Assembly (NCBI GenBank): GCA_900552085.1
Contig: URYB01000113.1
Span: 1-8,000 of the forward strand
Reading direction: 5' to 3'
Length of the DNA: 8,000 nucleotides
From: an uncultured Lachnobacterium sp.
GTDB taxonomy: Bacteria; Bacillota; Clostridia; Lachnospirales; Lachnospiraceae
This document shows positions 1-5,755 of the stretch, piece by piece (position 1 is the stretch's first letter; every line of letters begins with the position of its first letter). Under the pieces are notes generated by a model. The model searched no databases. It saw nothing but the letters and a program-made list of their open reading frames with translations, and had not been told where the DNA came from. Position numbers and translations under genes: made by a program.

Positions 1-297
1 GCCATCATCTTCTGCTTTTATATCTGCAAGTTCATAAAGAGAAAAGATTCCCTGGGGAATATAATCTGCATATGACTTTTCTACTACCTGCTGCTTTTTG
101 TCTGTTTCAACGCTGCAGGTCAGACGTGCGACTTTGATGTCCGGACTCACCTCAAAAGACTGCATGATCACTTTGTCGTCTGATTGTTGTGTGTTCGTGG
201 CATCCTGCTGATTGTTATTGCCACAAGCAACACAAACCATGTTCAAAGATGTCAATACAGTTATCAAAGCTATCGTTTCCAGAAGTTTTTTTTTCAT
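1..297 (-). CDS. Putative lipoprotein, C-terminus beyond the window
   Basis: An open reading frame starts at ATG 297-295 and runs off the left edge, giving the first 99 residues. The protein begins MKKKLLETIALITVLTSLN and reaches a Cys in the context CVAC-GNNN at about residue 25. That is a basic n-region, a hydrophobic core and a lipobox-like site (a Cys instead of Leu at -3 makes it imperfect), followed by a polar Asn/Gln/Thr linker. This suggests a membrane-anchored, extracytoplasmic lipoprotein. The visible mature part contains MQSFEVSPDIKVARLTCSVE and an Asp/Tyr-rich stretch; I do not recognise a family. The ribosome binding site is AGAAGGAAAGGTGA just upstream of the ATG, which supports this start. 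The gene lies 63 bases downstream of the broken small gene and probably shares its transcript. A strong stem-loop ends immediately before the ribosome binding site and could affect its translation or mRNA stability (inference). Confidence 0.75.
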   Translation of the reverse strand, partial: MKKKLLETIALITVLTSLNMVCVACGNNNQQDATNTQQSDDKVIMQSFEVSPDIKVARLTCSVETDKKQQVVEKSYADYIPQGIFSLYELADIKAEDDG

Positions 298-313
298 AAA
301 ATCACCTTTCCTT

Positions 314-349
314 CTACTGCAGTCGACTTTTTACCGTTGACTGCAGTAG
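314..349. other. Intergenic stem-loop ahead of the lipoprotein gene
   Basis: Two 14-base arms, CTACTGCAGTCGAC (314-327) and GTTGACTGCAGTAG (336-349), are complementary except for one position, around an 8-base T-rich loop. The odd position is a G.U pair if read as plus-strand RNA and an A.C mismatch on the minus strand, which is the coding direction here. No T-tract follows on either side, so it does not look like an intrinsic terminator. It lies between the stop of the small broken gene (361) and the ribosome binding site of the lipoprotein gene (about 302-313), a position suited to an RNA-processing or stability element, or to a DNA-binding site. The role is unknown. Confidence 0.7.
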
Positions 350-360
350 CTCATTACCTC

Positions 361-685
361 TTAATCAATCCAAGTTTTTGCAGTCAATACTGCGTCTGCT
401 GGCGCATTTGCAAAACTAACCAATACCTCAATAGTAGTATGTTCATAACTCGTCGCTGGTGTAATAGTAATTGGAAGTGTAGTTGAAAATACAGATGGGC
501 CAAAATCTTGTGTTACTTTTGTTTTTCCCGACTTAAGCTTGTAGTTAATCGGCATTACACTTATAGTTCCTTTATCCAACGGCCCCATCCATTTGTAGCT
601 CTTTACTACCATATGGATATGATAATTTCACTGAACTTTCACTTGTTGAATATCCTGTCCATTTAATTGTTCCTGTTGTTGCCAT
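361..685 (-). pseudogene. Small Ser/Thr-rich protein gene with a frameshift
   Basis: The likely start is ATG 685-683, preceded by AGAAGGGG at a normal distance. This frame encodes MATTGTIKWTGYSTSESS and onward but stops at TAA 574-572 after 37 residues. The reading frame shifted by +1 stays open to TAA 363-361. Removing one base from the G4 run (plus-strand CCCC, 583-586) joins the two halves as LQMDG-PLDKGTISVMPIN, giving a continuous 107-residue protein. The joined product has no signal peptide or membrane segment and is rich in Thr, Ser and Val in alternating patterns, so it is probably a small all-beta protein. I do not recognise the family. The downstream fragment could in theory start on its own at ATG 612, but no ribosome binding site precedes that codon. 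The break may be a real mutation, a sequencing or assembly error in a short homopolymer, or (less likely) programmed frameshifting. Confidence 0.7.
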
Positions 686-713
686 AAAAACCCCTTCTTT
701 CTTCTGTACTATA

Positions 714-753
714 TTATTGTTTTAAAGTTTCAAATATCTTCATTCACCTCCTT
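714..753 (-). other. Orphan Shine-Dalgarno sequence with a nine-codon micro-ORF
   Basis: On the minus strand, positions 753-744 read AAGGAGGTGA, a full-length match to the anti-Shine-Dalgarno sequence of 16S rRNA. An ATG follows at once (743-741) and opens a short frame, MKIFETLKQ, ending at TAA 716-714. The spacing is too short for efficient initiation at that ATG, and no longer frame begins at a suitable distance. It lies in the predicted leader of the small broken gene, about 60 bases upstream of its own start. It could be a leader peptide, a ribosome standby or mRNA-protecting site, or the remains of a lost gene. I cannot choose between these from sequence. Confidence 0.4.
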
Positions 754-766
754 AATATTTGTATAT

Positions 767-795
767 ATTATACCTTACTATTCTAATAATTGCAA
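767..795 (-). promoter_or_regulatory. Predicted sigma-A promoter of the small gene/lipoprotein unit
   Basis: Minus-strand TTGCAA (795-790) and a perfect TATAAT (772-767) are separated by 17 bases. Transcription would start near 760, leaving a leader of about 75 bases before the ATG at 685. The region around it is very AT-rich. No other promoter candidate this good is seen upstream of the two minus-strand genes. Confidence 0.6.
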
Positions 796-831
796 TTTAT
801 TTTTATTGTATATTACATTCCATATTTTAAC

Positions 832-860
832 TTGCAGCCCTTCCATTTCTATTATATGAT
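832..860 (+). promoter_or_regulatory. Predicted sigma-A promoter of the methyltransferase gene
   Basis: TTGCAG (832-837) and TATGAT (855-860) are separated by exactly 17 bases, each close to the sigma-A consensus. The predicted transcription start is near 867, about 55 bases before the ATG at 922. If this is the promoter, the upstream in-frame codons from 790 cannot be part of the protein. Confidence 0.55.
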
Positions 861-865
861 TATAG

Positions 866-885
866 GGTCAAAAGACCTTTTGACC
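866..885. promoter_or_regulatory. Perfect palindrome at the methyltransferase transcription start
   Basis: GGTCAAAAG and CTTTTGACC form a perfect 9-bp inverted repeat around a 2-base centre (AC). It begins at the predicted +1 of the promoter at 832-860. That position is typical of a repressor operator. In RNA it would be a hairpin with almost no loop, so a protein-binding DNA site is the more natural reading. The cognate regulator is not identifiable here. Confidence 0.55.
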
Positions 886-921
886 ATCACATCATTATAT
901 ATAGAAGAAAGAGGAAATCAT

Positions 922-1806
922 ATGTGGTTAGCAGATAAATGGAAAGATTATGAAGTCATTGATTGTTCACAGGGCGAAAAGCTCGAACGTTGGGGCAAAT
1001 ACACGCTGGTACGCCCGGACCCACAGGTTATCTGGGATACCCCAAAGAAGGAAAAAGGCTGGAAACACATGAACGGTCATTACCACAGAAGTTCCAAAGG
1101 GGGCGGCGAATGGGAATTTTTCAATTTGCCGGAAGAATGGACCATACACTATTCTCTTCCCATTAATAAGGAACTTACCTTTCACCTGAAGCCATTCAGT
1201 TTTAAACATACCGGTCTTTTCCCGGAGCAGGCAACAAACTGGAACTGGTTCTCCCAGCTTATTCATACTGAGGTAAAGAACGGACGTCCTGTTAAGGTAT
1301 TAAACCTTTTTGCCTACACAGGTGGTGCCACACTGGCTGCCGCTGCCGCCGGAGCGAGTGTAACACATGTGGATGCTTCCAAGGGAATGGTTACCTGGGC
1401 AAAAGAAAATGCAGTATCTTCCGGATTAGGAGATGCGCCGATTCGCTGGCTGGTGGATGATTGTGTCAAATTTGTAGAGCGTGAAATCCGCCGTGGCAAT
1501 CATTACGATGCGATTATCATGGACCCGCCATCTTACGGTCGTGGACCAAAGGGCGAAATCTGGAAAATCGAAGAAAGCATTTATCCACTGGTTCAGTTAT
1601 GCAGCCAGATTCTGACAGATGATCCGCTTTTCTTCCTTATTAATTCCTATACGACAGGTCTGCAGCCTGCGGTTCTGTCTTACATGATCCATACCGTTCT
1701 CGGAAAATATAACGGCACGATTACAGCAGAAGAAATCGGACTTCCGGTCTCTTCCAACGGTCTGGTTCTTCCATGCGGTGCCAGCGGACGTTTTCAGCGC
1801 AAATAA
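922..1806 (+). CDS. Class I SAM-dependent methyltransferase, RlmI-like (COG1092 type)
   Basis: The 294-residue protein probably methylates a nucleic acid, most likely rRNA, using S-adenosylmethionine in the cytoplasm. The SAM-binding motif I, VLNLFAYTGGATLAAAAAGA, lies near residue 130. The acidic residue of motif II is in THVDASKGMVTWAKEN, and motif IV is IIMDPPSYGRGPKGE near residue 200. DPPSY is characteristic of the RlmI/RlmL/RsmD-like group. The N-terminal part (about 1-110) carries GKYTLVRPDPQVIW and a Trp/His-rich stretch, and I see no PUA domain like that of E. coli RlmI. The ATG at 922 was chosen because GAAAGAGG precedes it at a good distance. The frame is open back to 790, but that extension is hydrophobic and low-complexity, overlaps the predicted promoter and has no ribosome binding site. 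The gene stands alone, divergent from the unit at 1-685. The family is secure; the substrate base is not known. Confidence 0.88.
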   Translation: MWLADKWKDYEVIDCSQGEKLERWGKYTLVRPDPQVIWDTPKKEKGWKHMNGHYHRSSKGGGEWEFFNLPEEWTIHYSLPINKELTFHLKPFSFKHTGLFPEQATNWNWFSQLIHTEVKNGRPVKVLNLFAYTGGATLAAAAAGASVTHVDASKGMVTWAKENAVSSGLGDAPIRWLVDDCVKFVEREIRRGNHYDAIIMDPPSYGRGPKGEIWKIEESIYPLVQLCSQILTDDPLFFLINSYTTGLQPAVLSYMIHTVLGKYNGTITAEEIGLPVSSNGLVLPCGASGRFQRK

Positions 1807-1817
1807 ATAAGAACAAT

Positions 1818-1856
1818 AAAAGTCAGTCCTGTATCTGTATACACGGACTGACTTTT
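1818..1856. terminator. Bidirectional intrinsic terminator between convergent genes
   Basis: AAAAGTCAGTCC (1818-1829) and GGACTGACTTTT (1845-1856) form a perfect 12-bp stem. TGTAT/ATACA (1830-1834 and 1839-1843) extend it, with one bulged C, to a 4-base loop. A-run and T-run flanks on both sides let it end transcription in both directions. It lies 11 bases past the methyltransferase stop and 3 bases past the symporter stop. Confidence 0.88.
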
Positions 1857-1859
1857 CAT

Positions 1860-3539
1860 TTACTTTCTCTTTTCCTTCTGAATCACTTTCTGATAACGGT
1901 TCACTTCCTCTACGATCACACCACTCATTGCGAGCATGCAGATCAGATTCGGAATTGCCATCAATGCATTGGCTATATCCGAGAAATTCCAGGCAATCTT
2001 CAGTGTCGTGGTTGCTCCCACAAACACCATGAGTGAAAAAACAATACGATAGATCAGATTAAACCGATGGGTGCCAAATAAATACTCAAATGCCTTTTCT
2101 CCGTGATACTCCCATCCAAGAATTGTCGAGAATGCAAACAGCGCGATTGCAATACATACCAGCCATCCTCCCGGTTCTCCGAGTATCGTTTCAAATGCTG
2201 AAATTGTAAGCGCAGATCCAACAACAAGTTCGCGATATTCCAGCTTTCCATCATTTGCAAATACATATTCATTCGCTGAATCATCTTCCCATGTGCCTGT
2301 CAGATTCCGGGATTCTGCATCTCCCAGCGGCGATGCTTTTCCTTCCAATGTGAGTGTCAGAGTATCCGAACCATCCACGAGAATCATCTGTGTCTTGTCT
2401 TCTGTTGTCTGATAATCCGAGAGTGTATATCTCGTGGTAGATGTTTTGCCATCATTTCCTTCCAATGAAAATGTCAGTGCTTCATCGGCCGCTTCATAGT
2501 AATACGTTCCCGTTGCGGAAGTATCCGTGCTTCCCAGCACTCCGGAACTTGCGATGCAAAGACCTGTGATCGTGCATACAACAATCGTATCCCAGAATGT
2601 GCCTGTCATGTTAATGTATCCCTGACGCACCGGATCATTGGTGCTTGCTGCTGCCGCCGTAATGGCCGCAGATCCCATACCCGCTTCATTGGAAAACACA
2701 CCACGGGCTACGCCAAAACGAATCGCCTGCATCATCGATGCAACAATGCTTCCGCAAAGTCCGCCGCCAACCGCTTTTACGGAAAACGCCATCTTAAATA
2801 TCATCACAACACCGGCCGGTACATTCCGGATATTTCCGATGATAATGATCAGACCTGCCACAACATAAAACACTGCCATAAGCGGCACAACCACCTGTGA
2901 CACTTTTGAGATTGATTTGATTCCACCAAGAATAATTACAAGTGCAAGCACGGTAATGACTATTCCAGTCACCCAGACCGGAACTCCAAATGTCGTGTCC
3001 AATGCGGAAGAAATGGAATTCCCCTGGGTCAGATTTCCGATTCCAAATGATGCAATTACTGCAAACAATGCAAACAGCCAGCCAAGCGCCGCTCCAAACT
3101 TCTTATTCTTGAATCCTTTTTTCATAGTATACATCGGGCCGCCGGACATTTCGCCTTTTTCGTTTACTTCCCGATATTTGATTGCAAGCATACACTCACT
3201 GAACTTTGATGTCAGGCCAAATGCTGCGGAAATCCACATCCAGACGAGTGCGCCGGGACCACCGGATACCATGGCCGTAGCCACTCCTACGATATTTCCT
3301 GTTCCAATGGTTGCTGCAAGTGCCGTCGTCAATGCCGAAAACGGTGACACGTCACCCTCTCCTTTTTTCTGTCTTGCTTCTTTGCTGAGCACACTTCGCA
3401 ATGCATAGGGAAGATTTCTCCAGCAAAGCGCTTTGGTCCGAATCGTGAGAAACACACCGGTGCCTACCAGAAGGATCAGCATCACCGGTCCCCACACAAA
3501 ATCATCGATTTTTACCAGTACATCCGATAACATTTTCAT
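1860..3539 (-). CDS. AGCS-family sodium:alanine/glycine symporter with an extra beta-rich loop domain
   Basis: This integral membrane transporter would take up alanine, glycine or a similar amino acid with Na+ or H+. Family marks include FSALTTALAATIGTGNIVGV (about 67-86), the GGPGALVWMWISA signature (93-105), SGGPMYTM (132-139), FSNEAGMGSA (282-291) and FSTILGWEYHGEKAFEYLFG near 470-489. The ATG at 3539-3537 is preceded by AAAGGAG with 9 bases of spacing. An in-frame ATG two codons later is a weaker choice. At 559 residues the protein is about 100 longer than usual. The excess lies at about 337-438, between the WDTIVVCTITGLCIASSG helix and the SALTISAFETILG segment. It is hydrophilic and contains LTLTLEG and LTGTWEDDSANEYVFANDG, reminiscent of lipocalin-like beta-barrel strands in clostridial secreted proteins. 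The reading frame is intact on both sides. Transporter family is secure; the substrate and the role of the insert are inferred. Confidence 0.92.
   Translation of the reverse strand: MKMLSDVLVKIDDFVWGPVMLILLVGTGVFLTIRTKALCWRNLPYALRSVLSKEARQKKGEGDVSPFSALTTALAATIGTGNIVGVATAMVSGGPGALVWMWISAAFGLTSKFSECMLAIKYREVNEKGEMSGGPMYTMKKGFKNKKFGAALGWLFALFAVIASFGIGNLTQGNSISSALDTTFGVPVWVTGIVITVLALVIILGGIKSISKVSQVVVPLMAVFYVVAGLIIIIGNIRNVPAGVVMIFKMAFSVKAVGGGLCGSIVASMMQAIRFGVARGVFSNEAGMGSAAITAAAASTNDPVRQGYINMTGTFWDTIVVCTITGLCIASSGVLGSTDTSATGTYYYEAADEALTFSLEGNDGKTSTTRYTLSDYQTTEDKTQMILVDGSDTLTLTLEGKASPLGDAESRNLTGTWEDDSANEYVFANDGKLEYRELVVGSALTISAFETILGEPGGWLVCIAIALFAFSTILGWEYHGEKAFEYLFGTHRFNLIYRIVFSLMVFVGATTTLKIAWNFSDIANALMAIPNLICMLAMSGVIVEEVNRYQKVIQKEKRK
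2226..2531 (-). other. Region encoding the extra domain inside the symporter
   Basis: This stretch encodes roughly residues 337-438 of the symporter. It has no hydrophobic span, is rich in Asp, Glu, Thr, Ser and Gly, and shows alternating beta-strand patterns (TYYYEA, ALTFSLEG, DTLTLTLEG, GTWE, YVFANDGKLEY). Family members normally have only a short loop here. The boundaries are estimated from where typical AGCS sequence stops and resumes. From the family's fold the loop should face outward (inference). Confidence 0.6.
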
Positions 3540-3568
3540 AATCCTCTACTCCTTTCGGGTTATTTTAA

Positions 3569-3632
3569 AATAAGAAAAAGCCAAAATTCTGTCCCCCTTC
3601 GGACATGAATCTTGGCTTTTGCGCTTCTTATT
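3569..3632 (-). terminator. Terminator hairpin after corA, in the symporter leader
   Basis: Read on the minus strand, AAAAGCCAA (3620-3612) pairs with TTGGCTTTT (3584-3576). The stem continues inward through GATTC/GAAT-type and GTCC/GGAC pairs to a G-rich loop. A T-rich tract (TTTTTCTTATTTT) follows. An outer pairing of AATAAGAA (3632-3625) with TTCTTATT (3576-3569) can extend the structure. It lies 21 bases beyond the corA stop and 29 bases before the symporter ATG, so it can end the upstream operon and, if a promoter lies above it, act inside the symporter leader. Confidence 0.8.
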
Positions 3633-3640
3633 CTGTTGTA

Positions 3641-3657
3641 TGTGATATTATATCACA
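3641..3657. promoter_or_regulatory. Palindrome TGTGATA-TTA-TATCACA at the corA stop
   Basis: A perfect 7-bp inverted repeat with a 3-base centre overlaps the corA stop codon (3655-3653) and contains a minus-strand TATAAT. It could be an operator for the symporter promoter or simply a small RNA hairpin. It resembles a Crp-type half-site pair, but the arms are one base too far apart for the classic TGTGA-N6-TCACA. Confidence 0.45.
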
Positions 3658-3675
3658 AAATTCTCTTTTTGCGAA
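3647..3675 (-). promoter_or_regulatory. Candidate promoter of the symporter gene
   Basis: On the minus strand an extended -10, TGATATAAT (3655-3647), lies 17 bases after a weak -35, TTCGCA (3675-3670). Transcription would begin near 3640, leaving a leader of about 100 bases that contains the terminator hairpin. The -10 lies in the palindrome at 3641-3657. The space between the terminator and the start codon (29 bases, mostly ribosome binding site) is too short for another promoter, which favours this one. Confidence 0.45.
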
Positions 3676-4594
3676 GCAAAAGAAAAATCAATATACAAAT
3701 AATTACGATAATTCCACATATAATTCCAAATCCATATGCAGTATTTGCAAATGGTACCCATTTGGCATTGACATTCATTCCATAGATTCCGGAGATTACG
3801 GTTGGAATAGCCATGATCAATGTGATGACCGTCAGGGATTTCATGATACTGTTCATCCGATTATCAATGACAGAGGAAAGCAGCTCTCTGGTACCATTGA
3901 TGATATCTCGATAAATACCTGTCATCTCAATGGCCTGCTTATTCTCCACAATAACATCTCCAAGTAATTCCTTATCTTCCGGATACTGTTCGAGACGTTT
4001 GTAACGCGTCAGGCGGTCAAGCACAACGCCATTAGCACGCAGGGATGTCGCAAAGTATACGAGTGTCGACTCAAGTTCATGCAATGCAATCAGATCGACT
4101 TCCTCGGTATCATCCCCTACTCGTTCCTCGATTTCTGTACGCATCTTATCAATGATACGAAGATCACTCTGATAAAGCACAGCAATACGATACAGAATCT
4201 GATATACAAAACGAAGCTTTTTCTTCGTGCTGAATTCTTTTACACGATTATTCAAAAATGCCTGAAGCACCGGTGTATCCTCTGTACAGACAGTTACAAT
4301 CTCATCTGCGGTAATGATAATACCAAGAGGAATGGTCGTATAAGATTCCTTTTCATGTCGAATCTCAATTGATGGAATATCCACCAGAATCAGTGTATAT
4401 CCATCTTGTAATTCAATACGGGAACTTTCTTCTTCATCCAATGCGGCAAGTACATCTGCGATATCCACCCCAAGGACATCCGCGACCATCTGTCCCTCCG
4501 CTACACTCGGGTTTACCATCTGTACCCACACACCGGTCTGGATGGCATGTTCTTCATGAATCTTCCGATCATCCGTCTTGTAATATTTAACCAC
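3653..4594 (-). CDS. corA: CorA-family divalent cation transporter
   Basis: This 313-residue inner membrane channel would let Mg2+ (or Co2+/Ni2+) into the cell. It has the normal CorA plan. A long cytoplasmic part (about 1-245) includes the alpha/beta region and a charged helical stalk (LRFVYQILYRIAVLYQSDLR and the Glu/Asp-rich stretch after it). Two C-terminal membrane helices follow, at about 250-271 and 285-307, with the family's invariant pore motif YGMN at 271-274 between them. The C-terminus is basic (LLLRKKRIL), as expected for the cytoplasmic side. The start is GTG 4594-4592, with AGGAGG eight bases upstream. It follows the DHHW lipoprotein stop by 20 bases and probably shares its transcript. 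The family is certain; that the ion is Mg2+ is inference, since some CorA relatives move Zn2+ or Co2+. No Mg2+ riboswitch is seen before it. Confidence 0.93.
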   Translation of the reverse strand: MVKYYKTDDRKIHEEHAIQTGVWVQMVNPSVAEGQMVADVLGVDIADVLAALDEEESSRIELQDGYTLILVDIPSIEIRHEKESYTTIPLGIIITADEIVTVCTEDTPVLQAFLNNRVKEFSTKKKLRFVYQILYRIAVLYQSDLRIIDKMRTEIEERVGDDTEEVDLIALHELESTLVYFATSLRANGVVLDRLTRYKRLEQYPEDKELLGDVIVENKQAIEMTGIYRDIINGTRELLSSVIDNRMNSIMKSLTVITLIMAIPTVISGIYGMNVNAKWVPFANTAYGFGIICGIIVIICILIFLLLRKKRIL

Positions 4595-4614
4595 AGGATT
4601 GGCCTCCTTTTTCT

Positions 4615-5712
4615 CTATAGAACTCTATATAATTTACCAACCAGGCTCTTGTTACGGATCATGGAGAGATTATTAAGGAAAAGCACATCCTGCACTTTGT
4701 TTTCCTGTGCAAACTTGCTGATGCTTCCGGTCCAATACCGATAATCAATCACATATATTTTCTGATAGTGATCGACCAAAAACGGTACAAACGCATTACC
4801 AAAAGATTCTTTCACAACAACACATGAACTTCCATCTGTCAAATCCTTGTTCTCGATCACCGTATAAGGATTATCACTTGCAATAAAAGCACTGTATTTC
4901 AATGCTGCTCCATAATTCGTGACGTCATAAATCACTGGCCAGTCATATTTCTGTCCGTCTGACGCAGTCACATGCATTACACTATCGTTGTGCGGATAAT
5001 ATGCGGTAACCACATCCGGATTATTCTTTAACTTTGTGTCACTAGTATCATTATAAAAAGAACCAAGGAATCCGTCAAACTTTTTTGTATCATAACTATC
5101 AAGTTCTTCCGGTTCGATACCTTTTGCCTTGCAAAAATCAGTGTATGCATAATATGCACCAAGAGTTGTCCAGTGATGATCGGTGCGGTAATATTCATAT
5201 TCTTCACGATGCTGCATCAGCGTATCATAGGCATCGACAATTTTAACTTTGTCACTCATCTTATTCTGAATCTTTGTCATCGCTTCCCGCTGATCAGAGG
5301 ATTTAATCTCATCTCTCAGATTATCCGGAAACGTTATTCCGGAGCTGAGCGGAATAACCAGATCATACACATCTGCCTTGCCATCCAGATTCTCGGCTAC
5401 TTTATTAATGCTCTTTGCATAGTTTGTTGCCACATCATCCAGATATGTGTACAGCTCATAAGCGGCATCGTCCACAACGACCACACTGTTATAATCCTTC
5501 ACTTTTCCATCCGACGTGATCTGAGGATAATTTGTAGTCTCACTTTCTTCCTGTTCCTGTGTTGCCTCCTCTGTAGCTGTTTCTGTCGGAATATTTTCCG
5601 TTGCAGAAACATTGTTGTTCTCCTGTTTATCTTTCTGGCTTCCGCATCCTGCCAGCATAGATACGGTAAGTGCCGCCATCAGAATTGCCACATTTATTTT
5701 TTTGCGAATCAT
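4615..5712 (-). CDS. DHHW-family (AlgJ/AlgX-like) lipoprotein
   Basis: This 365-residue extracytoplasmic protein probably helps transfer acetyl groups to a surface polymer. It begins MIRKKINVAILMAALTVSMLA with a clear lipobox LAGC (Cys 23), then a low-complexity Thr/Glu/Gln linker (about 24-62). The globular part has the family motif TDHHW in YYRTDHHWTTLGAYY (175-188), the segment FDGFLGSFYND (about 212-222) and a C-terminal block VVVKESFGNAFVPFLVDHY (298-316). In AlgJ/AlgX-type SGNH enzymes, Asp and His from the first motif and Ser from the last form the catalytic triad; here these would be D178, H180 and S303. The usual KDS is KES. The N-terminal NENR-type motif of the neighbour is missing. 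The ATG at 5712 is preceded by AAGAGG eight bases upstream. An in-frame GTG at 5766 would overlap the previous gene and lacks a binding site. Confidence 0.85.
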   Translation of the reverse strand: MIRKKINVAILMAALTVSMLAGCGSQKDKQENNNVSATENIPTETATEEATQEQEESETTNYPQITSDGKVKDYNSVVVVDDAAYELYTYLDDVATNYAKSINKVAENLDGKADVYDLVIPLSSGITFPDNLRDEIKSSDQREAMTKIQNKMSDKVKIVDAYDTLMQHREEYEYYRTDHHWTTLGAYYAYTDFCKAKGIEPEELDSYDTKKFDGFLGSFYNDTSDTKLKNNPDVVTAYYPHNDSVMHVTASDGQKYDWPVIYDVTNYGAALKYSAFIASDNPYTVIENKDLTDGSSCVVVKESFGNAFVPFLVDHYQKIYVIDYRYWTGSISKFAQENKVQDVLFLNNLSMIRNKSLVGKLYRVL

Positions 5713-5755
5713 TTCTTTAACCTCTTTTCTATCCGTTATCCATTGTTGTATTGTT

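Noticed and set aside
314..349. A terminator after the small gene
   Set aside because: No T-tract follows the stem in either direction, and a second gene follows at once on the same strand.
361..612. An independent 83-residue gene starting at ATG 612
   Set aside because: There is no binding site before 612, whereas the frame starting at 685 has one and joins this region smoothly if one base is removed. It is better seen as the back half of a broken gene.
790..921. A 44-codon N-terminal extension of the methyltransferase
   Set aside because: The extension overlaps the predicted promoter and palindrome, is hydrophobic and low-complexity, and lacks a binding site, while 922 has a good one.
2917..3408. 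A 163-codon open frame on the plus strand inside the symporter
   Set aside because: It is antisense to a clearly conserved transporter and has a Pro/Ala-rich composition typical of a reversed membrane protein.
3641..3657. A Crp/Fnr-type binding site
   Set aside because: The arms resemble TGTGA/TCACA, but the spacer is 7 rather than 6 bases and no such regulator is known for this gene. Kept only as an unnamed palindrome.
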